Shown in pieces: positions 16,953 through 30,113 of a stretch of 64,000 nt of DNA. This DNA comes from Streptomyces antioxidans. GTDB lineage: Bacteria > Actinomycetota > Actinomycetes > Streptomycetales > Streptomycetaceae. The first letter of the stretch is position 1; every line of letters begins with the position of its first letter. The position numbers and the translations under genes are program-made. The notes under the pieces were generated by a model. The model had not been told where the DNA came from, did no database searches, and was given only the letters and a program-made list of their open reading frames with translations. The stretch spans positions 1 to 64,000 of the forward strand of contig NZ_LAKD02000101.1 in the NCBI RefSeq assembly GCF_000968685.2. Direction: 5' to 3'.

Positions 16953-19370
16953 TCACGCCGCCACCGGAACCTCGGGGGCCGCCGCCCGGGCGGGCTCGAG
17001 GGCCAGCTCCAGCACCCGGCGGACGTCCGAGACCGGGTGGACCTCGAGCTTGTCCAGGACCTCGGCGGGGACATCGTCCAGGTCGGGCTCGTTCCGCTTG
17101 GGGATGATCACGGTGGTCACCCCAGCCCGGTGGGCCGCCAGCAGCTTCTGCTTGACGCCCCCGATGGGCAGCACCCGCCCGGTCAGGGACACCTCGCCGG
17201 TCATCGCCACCTCAGGGCGCACCTGGCGGCCGGAGAGCAGCGAGGCCAGCGCGGTGGTCATGGTGACGCCCGCGCTCGGGCCGTCCTTGGGCACCGCGCC
17301 CGCCGGGACGTGGAGGTGGACGCCGCGCTCCTTCAGGTCGCCGACCGGCAGCTCGAGCTCCGCGCCGTGCGAGCGCAGGAAGGAGAGCGCTATCTGGGCG
17401 GACTCCTTCATGACGTCGCCGAGCTGACCGGTGAGGCTCAGCCCCGCGCCGCCCGTCTCCGGGTCGGCCAGCGACGCCTCCACGAACAGCACATCGCCGC
17501 CCGCGCCGGTGACCGCGAGCCCGGTGGCCACACCGGGGACGGCGGTACGGCGCTCGGCCGGGTCCTGGGCGGACTCGGGGGTGTGGTGCGGCCGGCCGAT
17601 CAGCGGGCGCAGCTCCTCCACGCCGACGGTGAAGGGCAATGCGCGCTCGCCGAGCTCGTGCTGGGCGGCCACCTTGCGCAGCAGCCGGGCGATGGACCGC
17701 TCCAGGGTCCGTACGCCCGCCTCGCGGGTGTACTCGCCCGCCAGCTTGCGCAGCGCCCCGTCGGCCACCGTGACCTCGCCCGGCTCCAGACCGGCCCGCT
17801 CCAGCTGACGGGGCAGCAGGTGGTCACGGGCGATGGTGACCTTCTCGTCCTCGGTGTAGCCGTCCAGGCGCACCAGCTCCATCCGGTCGAGCAGCGCCTC
17901 CGGGATGGCCTCCAGGACGTTGGCGGTGGCGAGGAAGACCACATCGCTCAGGTCGAGTTCGACCTCCAGGTAGTGGTCGCGGAAGGTGTGGTTCTGTGCC
18001 GGATCCAGGACCTCCAGCAGGGCCGCGGCCGGGTCGCCGCGGAAGTCGGAGCCCACCTTGTCGATCTCGTCCAGGAGGACGACGGGGTTCATCGAGCCCG
18101 CCTCCTTGATGGCCCGGACGACCCGGCCGGGCAGCGCGCCCACGTAGGTGCGCCGGTGGCCGCGGATCTCCGCCTCGTCGCGGACGCCGCCGAGCGCGAC
18201 CCGGACGAACTTCCGCCCCATCGCGCGGGCGACGCTCTCGCCCAGGCTGGTCTTGCCGACGCCGGGCGGGCCCACCAGCGCGAGCACCGCGCCGCCGCGG
18301 CGGCCGCCGACGACGCCGAGGCCCCGGTCGGCGCGGCGCTTGCGCACCGCCAGGTACTCGGTGATCCGCTCCTTGACGTCCTCCAGGCCCGCGTGATCGG
18401 CGTCGAGCACGGCCTGGGCGCCCTGGATGTCGTACGCGTCCTCGGTGCGCTCCTTCCAGGGCAGCTCCAGGACGGTGTCCAGCCAGGTGCGGATCCAGCT
18501 GCCCTCGGGGCTCTGGTCGCTGGACCGCTCCAGCTTGTCGACCTCCTTCAGGGCCGCCTCGCGGACCTTGTCCGGCAGATCGGCGGCCTCGACCCGGGTG
18601 CGGTAGTCGTCGGACTCGTCCTCGGGGTCGCCATTGAGCTCGGCGAGCTCCTTACGGACGGCTTCGAGCTGGCGCCGCAGCAGGAATTCGCGCTGCTGCT
18701 TGTCGACGCCCTCCTGGACGTCCTTGGCGATCGACTCGGCCACGTCCTGTTCGGCGATGTGGTCGCTCAGCCAGGTGACGGCCAGCTTCAGCCGGGCCAC
18801 CGGGTCGGTGGTCTCCAGCAGCTCGACGCGCTGGGCGACGGACAGGAAGGGGGAGTAACCGGAGTTGTCGGCGAGCTGTGAGACATCGTCGATCTGCTGC
18901 ACCCGGTCCACGACCTGCCAGGCGCCGCGCTTGCGCAGCCAGCTGGTGGCCAGCGCCTTGTACTCCTTGATCAATTCGGTGACGGCACCGGGCAGGGGGT
19001 CGGGCACGATCTCCTCGACCGTGGTGCCCTCCACCCACAGGGCCGCCCCGGGGCCGGTGGTCCCGGCCCCGATGCGGACGCGGCGCACCCCGCGGATCAG
19101 TGCGCCGGGGTCCCCGTCGGAGAGCCGGCCCACCTGTTCGACGGTGCCGAGCGTGCCGATCGCGGCGTAGGTGCCGTCGACGCGCGGCACCAGCAGCACC
19201 TTCGGCTTGCCGCCCCCGCTCCCACTGGAACGTGCGGCAGCCTGGGCGGCCTCCACCGCGGCGCGTACCTCGGTATCGGAAAGGTCCAGCGGCACCACCA
19301 TGCCGGGGAGCACCACCTCGTCGTCGAGAGGCAGCAAGGGCAGGGTGAGCGGTGTGGACAGCGGAGCCAT
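16953..19370 (-). CDS. lon: ATP-dependent protease Lon
   Basis: An 805-residue LonA protease that degrades misfolded and regulatory proteins in the cytoplasm. The N-terminal substrate-binding domain (1-210) begins with the LPLLPLDDEVVLPG signature, a coiled coil follows, and the AAA+ domain has Walker A GPPGVGKT (367-374) and Walker B VLLDEIDK. The protease domain carries Ser699 in PKDGPSAG and Lys742, the Ser-Lys dyad at family spacing. I use the ATG at 19370, with AAGGGGAG directly upstream, instead of the TTG at 19391. A perfect HAIR-type palindrome and a ClgR-type box lie just upstream. Confidence 0.97.
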   Translation of the reverse strand: MAPLSTPLTLPLLPLDDEVVLPGMVVPLDLSDTEVRAAVEAAQAAARSSGSGGGKPKVLLVPRVDGTYAAIGTLGTVEQVGRLSDGDPGALIRGVRRVRIGAGTTGPGAALWVEGTTVEEIVPDPLPGAVTELIKEYKALATSWLRKRGAWQVVDRVQQIDDVSQLADNSGYSPFLSVAQRVELLETTDPVARLKLAVTWLSDHIAEQDVAESIAKDVQEGVDKQQREFLLRRQLEAVRKELAELNGDPEDESDDYRTRVEAADLPDKVREAALKEVDKLERSSDQSPEGSWIRTWLDTVLELPWKERTEDAYDIQGAQAVLDADHAGLEDVKERITEYLAVRKRRADRGLGVVGGRRGGAVLALVGPPGVGKTSLGESVARAMGRKFVRVALGGVRDEAEIRGHRRTYVGALPGRVVRAIKEAGSMNPVVLLDEIDKVGSDFRGDPAAALLEVLDPAQNHTFRDHYLEVELDLSDVVFLATANVLEAIPEALLDRMELVRLDGYTEDEKVTIARDHLLPRQLERAGLEPGEVTVADGALRKLAGEYTREAGVRTLERSIARLLRKVAAQHELGERALPFTVGVEELRPLIGRPHHTPESAQDPAERRTAVPGVATGLAVTGAGGDVLFVEASLADPETGGAGLSLTGQLGDVMKESAQIALSFLRSHGAELELPVGDLKERGVHLHVPAGAVPKDGPSAGVTMTTALASLLSGRQVRPEVAMTGEVSLTGRVLPIGGVKQKLLAAHRAGVTTVIIPKRNEPDLDDVPAEVLDKLEVHPVSDVRRVLELALEPARAAAPEVPVAA

Positions 19371-19392
19371 GATCTCCCCTTCGGCAGGCAAG

Positions 19393-19411
19393 TTGAGTCA
19401 TGAGGACTCAA
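19393..19411. promoter_or_regulatory. HspR (HAIR) operator of lon
   Basis: TTGAGT (19393-19398), seven bases, ACTCAA (19406-19411). This matches the HspR-associated inverted repeat CTTGAGT-N7-ACTCAAG except for the outermost base on each side. HspR with DnaK represses dnaK, clpB and lon in S. coelicolor, which fits its place 23 bases upstream of the lon start. Confidence 0.8.
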
Positions 19412-19463
19412 TAAGTCAATGCCCACTCAATGCGCGGAGGGGTTCAGGTGTTCCCGGGCCCTC

Positions 19464-19477
19464 GTTCGCTGTGAGCG
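19464..19477. promoter_or_regulatory. ClgR-type activator box upstream of lon
   Basis: GTTCGC-TGTGA-GCG matches the GTTCGC-N5-GCG motif recognised by ClgR, the activator of clp and lon genes in Streptomyces lividans. It lies about 95-107 bases upstream of the lon start, beyond the HspR site, a sensible position for an activator. Confidence 0.65.
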
Positions 19478-19640
19478 AAGCCGGGCGAGGCGCCCTCGTT
19501 TCGCCGCGACCAGGGGCTCACCTGACCGTACGTCCGGCGAAACGCGCGCCGCCCCCGGGCCCCGCGAACCGGTTGGACCGGCGGGCGGAGGCGGCGCGAG
19601 GATGGCGGGGCCAGGAACCGCCCGGGAGGACCCCACACCC

Positions 19641-20366
19641 ATGCAGCCGCAGCCGCCGTACGACCTCCACGCCGCCGACGACGACCGGCCGGTGACCGTC
19701 GACCGCCGGGAGGGCCCCTACGGGGAAGTGGTGCTGCGGCGGCGCGGCGGCGGCGACGGGAGCGGGGGCGTCTTCGAGATCATCGCCAATGGGTGCTTCC
19801 TCATGGACACCTCCGACGGCCGCTCCGAGCGGCTGCTCATCCGGGCCGCCCTCGACGCGCTGCCCGCCGGCCGCCCCTCCCCCGCCCTGCTCATCGGCGG
19901 GCTCGGCGTCGGGTTCTCCTTGGTCGAGGCGGCGGCGGAGGCCCGGTGGGGGCGGATCGCGGTGGTCGAGCGGGAGGCCGCGGTGATCGACTGGCACCGC
20001 GCGGGCCCCCTGGCGGCCGTGACCGCCGGGGCACTGGCCGATCCGCGCACCGAGATCGTCCACGCCGATCTGGTCGAGTGGCTGTGCGGGGGCCCGCGGA
20101 CCTATGACGCGCTGTGCCTGGACATCGACAACGGCCCCGACTGGACCGTCACCGAGGACAACGGCGGCCTCTACTCCCCCACCGGGCTCGCGGCCTGTGC
20201 GGCGCGCCTCACTCCGGGCGGGGTGCTGGCCGTATGGTCGGCGCGGCCGTCGCCCGCGTTCGAGGAATCTCTCCGGAATGCCGGTTTCACACGGGTGCGT
20301 ACGGAAGAGGTGGCCGTTGCCCGAGGTGTTCCCGACGTCGTGCATCTCGCGGTTCGGGGCGCGTAG
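19641..20366 (+). CDS. Spermidine-synthase-like SAM-dependent protein
   Basis: A 241-residue Rossmann-fold protein of the spermidine synthase/methyltransferase type. The nucleotide-binding loop is LLIGGLGVGFSL, the acidic residue after strand 2 is in IAVVEREAAVIDWHR, and YDALCLDIDNGPDW resembles the spermidine synthase catalytic Asp segment. It lacks the full N-terminal beta domain, so polyamine synthesis should not be assumed. The ATG at 19641 has AGGA 11-14 bases upstream. It precedes the two-component pair on the same strand and may share their transcript. Substrate unknown. Confidence 0.7.
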   Translation: MQPQPPYDLHAADDDRPVTVDRREGPYGEVVLRRRGGGDGSGGVFEIIANGCFLMDTSDGRSERLLIRAALDALPAGRPSPALLIGGLGVGFSLVEAAAEARWGRIAVVEREAAVIDWHRAGPLAAVTAGALADPRTEIVHADLVEWLCGGPRTYDALCLDIDNGPDWTVTEDNGGLYSPTGLAACAARLTPGGVLAVWSARPSPAFEESLRNAGFTRVRTEEVAVARGVPDVVHLAVRGA

Positions 20367-20470
20367 CAAAGCCGCGTACGCTGGCTTTACGCTTGCTTGC
20401 CTACCAAACGCGGCTGAGCGATGACCAGGCGCGGGCCGCGGGTTTCACCGGAAGACGCAGGGGCGGGCGT

Positions 20471-21211
20471 ATGGAGCAGACTCACAACGGTCACAACGGG
20501 ACCGCCATGACCACCCCTGGCGCACAGCGCCGGGTCCTCGTCGTCGAGGACGATCCGACCATAGTGGACGCCATCGCCGCCCGGCTGCGGGCCGAGGGGT
20601 TCCAGGTCCAGACGGCGGGAGACGGTCCGGCGGCGGTCGACACGGCCGAGGCGTGGCAGCCCGATCTGCTCGTCCTCGACGTGATGCTGCCGGGCTTCGA
20701 CGGTCTGGAGGTCTGCCGGCGGGTGCAGGCCCGGCGGCCGGTGCCGGTGCTGATGCTGACCGCGCGTGACGACGAGACCGACATGCTGGTGGGGCTCGGG
20801 GTCGGCGCCGACGACTACATGACCAAGCCGTTCTCCATGCGCGAACTGGCCGCGCGGGTGCACGTACTGCTGCGGCGGGTGGAGCGGGCGGCGCTGGCCG
20901 CGCACACCCCCCGCAGCGGGATCCTGCGCCTGGGCGAGCTGGAGATCGACCACGCCCAGCGCCGGGTGCGGGTGCGCGGTTCGGACGTCCACCTCACCCC
21001 GACCGAGTTCGACCTGCTGGTCTGCCTGGCCAACACCCCGCGCGCGGTGCTCTCGCGCGAGCAGCTGCTGGCCGAGGTGTGGGACTGGGCGGACGCCTCC
21101 GGCACCCGCACCGTGGACAGCCACATCAAGGCGCTGCGCCGGAAGATCGGCGCGGAGCGGATCCGTACGGTGCACGGCGTGGGCTACGCCCTCGAGACCC
21201 CGGCGGCATGA
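20471..21211 (+). CDS. OmpR-family response regulator
   Basis: A 246-residue response regulator. The receiver domain has acidic residues in VLVVEDDPTIV, the phospho-acceptor Asp in LLVLDVMLPGFDGLE, and the Thr and Lys in MLTARDDE and YMTKPFSMRELAAR. The C-terminal winged helix has LTPTEFDLLVCLANTP, SREQLLAEVWDW and TVDSHIKALRRKIG. The ATG at 20471 is used; an ATG at 20507 would still keep the receiver domain whole. It overlaps the sensor kinase start by four bases. The target genes are unknown; kgd follows downstream. Confidence 0.93.
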   Translation: MEQTHNGHNGTAMTTPGAQRRVLVVEDDPTIVDAIAARLRAEGFQVQTAGDGPAAVDTAEAWQPDLLVLDVMLPGFDGLEVCRRVQARRPVPVLMLTARDDETDMLVGLGVGADDYMTKPFSMRELAARVHVLLRRVERAALAAHTPRSGILRLGELEIDHAQRRVRVRGSDVHLTPTEFDLLVCLANTPRAVLSREQLLAEVWDWADASGTRTVDSHIKALRRKIGAERIRTVHGVGYALETPAA

Positions 21212-22530
21212 CGAAGGCCCGCTGGGCACGCAGGGTCCCCAAGGTCCGGGCCAGCACGGCCCCCCGGGCGCGGGCGCGCGGGGGCCGGGCGCGCGGGGCT
21301 CCCCGGCTCTGGGCGGACAAGGCGCCCAGGCTCTGGCCGCGCGGGATCCCCAGGGCCTGCCGGCTGCCCGGCGCCCCCGCGGACCGGCGGGCGTGGTCCC
21401 GTGCCACCTGGACCCGGGTCTGGACGGCGCTGCGCCCCTTCGACCCGTACCGCTCGGTCAAGGCGGCGCTGGGGGCGCTGGTCGTCGGCTCGGTGATCAT
21501 CACCACGCTGCTCGTCTTCGCGGCGATGCACTCCAACACCGAGCTGCGCGTCATCACCATCTTCTCGATCATCGCCTCACTGCTGATCACCCAGTTCGTG
21601 GCGAACGGACTCACGGCACCGCTGGACGAGATGACCGAGGTCACCCGGGCGATGGCCAACGGGGACTACACGCGGCGGGTGCGGGCGGCACAGCGCCGGG
21701 ACGAGTTCGGCGACCTGGCGTCCGCGTTCAACCGGATGGCCGCCGACCTGGAGGCGGTGGACACCCACCGCAAGGAGCTGGTGGCCAATGTCTCGCACGA
21801 GCTGCGCACCCCGATCGCGGCGCTGCGTGCCGTGCTGGAGAACGTGGTGGACGGGGTCTCGGACGCCGATCCGGAGACCATGCGGGTCGCGCTGAAGCAG
21901 ACCCAGCGGCTGGGCCGCCTGGTGGACCAGCTGCTCGACCTCTCCCGGCTCGACAACGGGGTGGTGCCGCTGTACACACGGCGGTTCGAGGTCTGGCCGT
22001 ATCTGGCCGGGATCATCAAGGAAGCGAGCATGGCCAACGGGGCGGAGTCCCATTCGGGCGCGCACACCCGCAAGGACGTCCATCTCAACCTGGACGTCTC
22101 GCCGCCCGAGCTGACCGCCCACGCCGACGCCGAGCGGCTGCACCAGGTGATGGCGAACCTCATCGACAACGCGGTGAAGCACAGCCCGGCACACGGCCGG
22201 GTGACCGTGCGGGCCCGGCGCGGTGACGGCCCGGAGAGCCTGGAGCTCGAGGTGCAGGACGAGGGCCCCGGCATCCCGGAGGCGGAACGGCACCGGGTCT
22301 TCGAGCGGTTCAACCGGGGCGGGCTCTCCCCGGACGGCTCGGTGGACGGCCGGCGGCGGCCCGGGCCCGGCACCGGCAGCGACGGCGGCACCGGTCTGGG
22401 GCTGGCGATCGCGCGCTGGGCGGTGGATCTGCACGGCGGGCGGATAGGGGTGGCGGAGTCCCCGCGCGGCTGCCGGATCAAGGTCAGCCTCCCCGGACCC
22501 GCCCCCGAACCCAAACCGGGCACCCCCTGA
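21208..22530 (+). CDS. Two-component sensor histidine kinase
   Basis: A 440-residue membrane HisKA kinase. After a basic Arg/Ala/Pro-rich N-terminal tail (1-85) come two hydrophobic helices (about 88-108 and 115-135) with almost no extracytoplasmic loop, suggesting it senses in the membrane or cytoplasm. HAMP follows (TAPLDEMTEVTRAMANGDY), then H-box ANVSHELRTPIAAL, N box MANLIDNAVKHSP, G1 DEGPGIP and G2 GGTGLGLAIAR. An insertion of Gly/Pro/Arg residues separates the F and G2 boxes. ATGA overlap couples it to the response regulator. Confidence 0.93.
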   Translation: MTKARWARRVPKVRASTAPRARARGGRARGAPRLWADKAPRLWPRGIPRACRLPGAPADRRAWSRATWTRVWTALRPFDPYRSVKAALGALVVGSVIITTLLVFAAMHSNTELRVITIFSIIASLLITQFVANGLTAPLDEMTEVTRAMANGDYTRRVRAAQRRDEFGDLASAFNRMAADLEAVDTHRKELVANVSHELRTPIAALRAVLENVVDGVSDADPETMRVALKQTQRLGRLVDQLLDLSRLDNGVVPLYTRRFEVWPYLAGIIKEASMANGAESHSGAHTRKDVHLNLDVSPPELTAHADAERLHQVMANLIDNAVKHSPAHGRVTVRARRGDGPESLELEVQDEGPGIPEAERHRVFERFNRGGLSPDGSVDGRRRPGPGTGSDGGTGLGLAIARWAVDLHGGRIGVAESPRGCRIKVSLPGPAPEPKPGTP

Positions 22531-22780
22531 GATCAAAGCTGAAGTAAAGTCGACCCTGTCGCGCACATACGAGCGGCAGGGGTGCACGTCTGCGCCGCCC
22601 CGCGCCCAAGGAAACGCATGAAACCCCGTGTGTTTCCCGGTGCGTCATGCGCTGAAACCCGCCAATCAATGTGACTTGCACGACGATGACCAGTGCGACC
22701 TGCACGTAAGGGTTCAAGAGGCGTAGCCTTTATTCCCGCTGTCCACCACCTTTAGGAAGCGGAAGAGGGCGGTTGCCGCC
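22531..22780. promoter_or_regulatory. Promoter region of kgd
   Basis: A 250-bp gap between the sensor kinase stop and the kgd GTG. It holds two similar stretches of CTTGCACGA/CCTGCACGT type (about 22675-22710) and GTTCAAGAGGCGTAGCCT, but I cannot assign a promoter with confidence. No strong terminator hairpin follows the kinase gene. Confidence 0.35.
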
Positions 22781-26656
<3,876 letters not shown>

Positions 26657-26671
26657 CGCACCCGTTGTGTA

Positions 26672-26709
26672 CCGGAAGGCCGGGCCCCGAACGGGGCCCG
26701 GCCTTCCGG
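26672..26709. terminator. Rho-independent-type terminator of kgd
   Basis: A perfect 17-bp stem: CCGGAAGGCCGGGCCCC (26672-26688), loop GAAC, then the complement 26693-26709. No T-tract follows, as is common in Streptomyces. It lies between convergent kgd and the NB-ARC/TPR gene and can serve both. Confidence 0.9.
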
Positions 26710-26724
26710 CCGTATCAGCCCGCC

Positions 26725-29700
26725 TCAGACCGGCAGCGGCTCGAAGTGCCAGGTGTGGCGGTGGCGGTTGCGGGCCGCCATGGTCTCGGGGTGCTCCGGC
26801 CCCAGGACGGCCGTGAGGCCGCCTAGGGCCACCTCCTCGATCACATCCGCCTCGCCGCGTCCGCCGGGGACCATCCGCAGATCCGCGGCCAGCCCGATCT
26901 GGGCCAGCAGGGTCAGCGGATGCCGTTCGCCGAGCGTCTGGGCGGCGTGCAGCGCGGTTTCGCGGCTCATGGCGCAGCCGTCCTGAGGCTGCTGGCCAGC
27001 GGCCGTGTTGAGCGCGATCCCCAGCGTCCAGGGATGGCGCTCACCCACGGCGGCGGTCATGTCCGTGAGCGCCGCCTCCAGGTACCGTGCCCGGGTCTTC
27101 GCGGGGAGCGTGAGCGCCTGGTTCGCGCGGGCCCCGATGGTGTGCGGGTGCCGATCCCCCAGGGCGGCCTGGTAACGCCTCATGGTCTCCCCGGCGACGT
27201 CCCATGCCTCGCCCCAGTCACCGTCACGCCAGAGGGCGCGGGCGGCCCCGGCCGCGATCATCAGCGTCACCGGGGCGTCCTCGCCCAGCAGGTGCCTCGC
27301 CCGCTCCCACAGGGCGTGGATGTTGAGGTCGTCCTCCCAGTCACACCTCCACAGGTGGTACTGGGCGGTCAGGGTCAGCGGATGCCCGGTGCCCAGCACC
27401 GCGCCGTGCCGATCGGCGCTGGACGCCTGGAGCGCCAGCGCCTCCTGCTGACGGCCGGAGAGCCGCAGGTCGTACGCGTGCTCCGTCTCGCAGGCCAGCG
27501 TCACCAGCGCCGTCGGGCCCAGCTCCGCCCGCGCGCCCTCCAGCGTCCGCCCGGACAGCTCCGCTGCCTCGGCGTAGGAGCCGAGCATCCGCAGCGAGTG
27601 GGCCAGGCTCCGCCGGGCGTTCCGCGCCTCCGCACCGTCCTCGGGACAGGTGACGGCACACAGGTCGCGCTGCTCGCGGGCGAGTTCATACGCCTCGTCA
27701 TAGCGGCCCAGGCCCCGCAGATCCGTGCCGAGCCTGGCCATCGCGACGAGTCTGCCCGGCGCGTCGGAACCGCCCAGGCCCCTCAGCACCGACCGGTCCA
27801 GCGCCTCGGCGGCGGCGTAGTCCCCTCTCTCGCGCAGCAGCGCGGCCCGGCGCACGTCCAGTTCCCGGTAGTCGCCCGCGACTCGTTCCGCGAGCTGCCC
27901 GCCCGTCGCGTGGTCACCGCTCAGGGTCAGATAGGTGAGGAACCCGACGACCAGCCCGCGCGACGCGGCGTCCGGTGACTCCAGCGCGCCCGACAGCTCC
28001 AGGTACGGCACGAGCCGGGCGTAGCGCGGCCAGGCCGCCGGGTTGTCCGGGCGGCGCGGGTCCGCCGCGACGAGGGCGCCGCGGACGACCCTGGCGTCCT
28101 TCTCCCGCTTGTCCTCCGGCGTCCGCCGCCGCACCGCGTCCCGTACGAAGCGGCTCATCCACACCGCGTCGGTCTCCAGCGTCGACCGCCACATCACCGA
28201 CCACTGGGCCAGCTTGCCGATGGCCAGCTCCAGCTGGCTGGGGTTCTCCAGGAGCGCCGCCACCGCCGGGGAGACATGCACCGGTGGAACGGCCCGCAGC
28301 AGGTCGAGCGGGACCGGGCCGGGGCCGAACAGGGCAGCCAGGCGCAGCAGTTCGGCCGCCGCCTTGGTGCTCTCCCGCACCCGGGTGATCAGGTCCTTGA
28401 AGGCGGAGTGGTACGGCATCGGGTAGTCGGCGGCGGGCCGTACCGGGTTGGGCTCGCCGTCGCTCGCCATGCGCACGTACTCGGCGACCGGGGTGGACGC
28501 GCCGTCCAGCCAGCCCGCCGTCTGGTCCAGCGCCAGTGGCAGGTCCTCGAGGGCCGCCGCCAGCCGGTCCGCGTCCTCGGGGCCGATGCGCGGCGCCCGG
28601 CGGCGTACGAAGTCGATGCTGTCCTGCCGGTTCAGCGGCGGGACGTCCAGCAGTTCGGCGTAGTGGTCGGCCCAGGCCCGGTTTTGCGAGGTGATCAGCA
28701 CATGGCCGCCCCCGGCGGGCAGCAGCCCGGCGATGGCCTCCGGGTCGTCGGCGTCGTCCAGGACGATGAGCCAGCGACCGTACGGATCGCCCCGCCGCAG
28801 CGCCTCCAGGGCGGCGCGGGCCGGGTCCTGGTCCCCGGCGCCCAGGGCCCGGGCGAGCGCGCCCAGCCGTTCCGCCAGGGCGGGCGGCCCATCCACCCCG
28901 GCCCACCACACGACGTCGTACCGGGCGGCGAAGCGGTGGGCGTACTCGGCGGCGAGCTGCGTCTTGCCGATGCCCGGCAGCCCGACGAGGGCGACCACGG
29001 CGGTGTCGGCGGGGGCGGCCGCCAGCCGCTCGCGCACCTCGGCGAGCAGCTGGTCCCGCCCGGTGAACCTCGGGTTGCGGCGCGGCACACCGCCCCAGAC
29101 GTCGGGGACGCGCCCGGACTCCGCCGGTGAGCCGTCGCCGGGGGCGGCGTCGCGGGTCCGTAACGCCGCCAGCTCCCGCTCCAGCCGCCGCGCCCGCTCC
29201 TCGGCCGCCGCCGCCTGCTCCTGGGCGTGCGTCAGCCGGTGCGACGCGGGCTCCCCGGACTCGGCGTCGGTCTCGGCCTTCGCCCCGGCGGCCTCCTCCT
29301 CCGCCTGCAGCTGGTGTTCCAGCGCCTCGCAGCGCTGCTCGGCCTCCAGTGCCTGGCGGCGGGCCTGGGCCAACGCCTCCTGGAGGCGGGCGACTTCCTC
29401 CCGCAGCCGGTCGCGTTCGGCCGTCACGTCCTCGCGCTCCTGGCGCAGCCGGTCCAGCTCCGCGCCGTGGGTGCCGCGATCCGCCGCCGCGACCGCGATC
29501 CGGCGCTGCTCCACCTCCATCTCGGCGATGCGCTGCTTCCGCACCAGCAACGCCTCCGACAGCGCCTCCGCCCGCACCTCGGCCTGCTGGCGCTGCCGGT
29601 CCGCGTCGGCGAGCTGGTCCCGGAGGCGCTGGAGCTCCCAGCCCACCTTGTTGGTGGCCTGCAACGCCCGGCGTTGCAGGGTGTGCACATGGGCCACCAC

Positions 29701-29997
29701 CTCGGTGGCGGGCGGCCGCCCGGCCGCCTTGGCGGCATGGGTGAAGAGCTGGTCCACGAACTCGGCGGGCGGCACCACGGTCCCGTTGAGATAGCGGGAG
29801 ACGGTCCCGGCGTCGTAGTGCAGCCGTAGGGCGAGGACCCGCAGCGACACCCCGACCGTGCCGAACAGCTCCCGCAGGCTCTCGGCCAGCGCCCGGCACT
29901 CCGGTCTCACCTGCTCGGGGATCGGCTTCAGATCCCCGATCCGCCGCGCCGCGCCCCGCTCCGGCACCAGCTCCCCGCTGACGGATCCGTCCTCCAT
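26725..29997 (-). CDS. NB-ARC/STAND ATPase with coiled coil and TPRs (FxSxx-COOH TPR-like)
   Basis: A 1090-residue signalling protein. N-terminal helix-turn-helix-like part (44-73, YDAGTVSRYLNGTVVP), long coiled coil (115-282), then an NB-ARC ATPase with NPRFTGRDQLL, Walker A GLPGIGKT (339-346) and Walker B LIVLDDADD (410-418). The C-terminal half is helical with TPR-like repeats of the kinesin-light-chain type, marked by G-x-x-HP-x-T/E-L/M (GERHPLTLLAQ, GDRHPHTIGAR, GPEHPETMAA). I recall similar proteins annotated as FxSxx-COOH system TPR proteins, but no FxSxx peptide is adjacent. The ATG at 29997 has GGAGGGG upstream. A regulatory or NLR-like role is inferred. Confidence 0.8.
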   Translation of the reverse strand: MEDGSVSGELVPERGAARRIGDLKPIPEQVRPECRALAESLRELFGTVGVSLRVLALRLHYDAGTVSRYLNGTVVPPAEFVDQLFTHAAKAAGRPPATEVVAHVHTLQRRALQATNKVGWELQRLRDQLADADRQRQQAEVRAEALSEALLVRKQRIAEMEVEQRRIAVAAADRGTHGAELDRLRQEREDVTAERDRLREEVARLQEALAQARRQALEAEQRCEALEHQLQAEEEAAGAKAETDAESGEPASHRLTHAQEQAAAAEERARRLERELAALRTRDAAPGDGSPAESGRVPDVWGGVPRRNPRFTGRDQLLAEVRERLAAAPADTAVVALVGLPGIGKTQLAAEYAHRFAARYDVVWWAGVDGPPALAERLGALARALGAGDQDPARAALEALRRGDPYGRWLIVLDDADDPEAIAGLLPAGGGHVLITSQNRAWADHYAELLDVPPLNRQDSIDFVRRRAPRIGPEDADRLAAALEDLPLALDQTAGWLDGASTPVAEYVRMASDGEPNPVRPAADYPMPYHSAFKDLITRVRESTKAAAELLRLAALFGPGPVPLDLLRAVPPVHVSPAVAALLENPSQLELAIGKLAQWSVMWRSTLETDAVWMSRFVRDAVRRRTPEDKREKDARVVRGALVAADPRRPDNPAAWPRYARLVPYLELSGALESPDAASRGLVVGFLTYLTLSGDHATGGQLAERVAGDYRELDVRRAALLRERGDYAAAEALDRSVLRGLGGSDAPGRLVAMARLGTDLRGLGRYDEAYELAREQRDLCAVTCPEDGAEARNARRSLAHSLRMLGSYAEAAELSGRTLEGARAELGPTALVTLACETEHAYDLRLSGRQQEALALQASSADRHGAVLGTGHPLTLTAQYHLWRCDWEDDLNIHALWERARHLLGEDAPVTLMIAAGAARALWRDGDWGEAWDVAGETMRRYQAALGDRHPHTIGARANQALTLPAKTRARYLEAALTDMTAAVGERHPWTLGIALNTAAGQQPQDGCAMSRETALHAAQTLGERHPLTLLAQIGLAADLRMVPGGRGEADVIEEVALGGLTAVLGPEHPETMAARNRHRHTWHFEPLPV

Positions 29998-30013
29998 CGG
30001 TCGCCCCTCCCCC

Positions 30014-30050
30014 GTTGCGGCCCACTGCAACGCGTGCGGGCTGCCGCAAC
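30014..30050. promoter_or_regulatory. Inverted repeat upstream of the NB-ARC/TPR gene
   Basis: GTTGCGGC (30014-30021) and its perfect complement GCCGCAAC (30043-30050) are separated by 21 bases, which themselves contain GCAAC. It lies just upstream of the NB-ARC/TPR start, whose product has a helix-turn-helix. An autoregulatory operator is possible but unproven. Confidence 0.4.
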
Positions 30051-30113
30051 ACCCGAGACTCCGCACATCGTGAAACGTACCCCCGGCGCCCTCGCCGGTT
30101 TCACGAAAGCAGG

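Noticed and set aside
19641..20366. True spermidine synthase (speE)
   Set aside because: The N-terminal beta domain and the full polyamine-binding signature are not visible; only the Rossmann part resembles the family.
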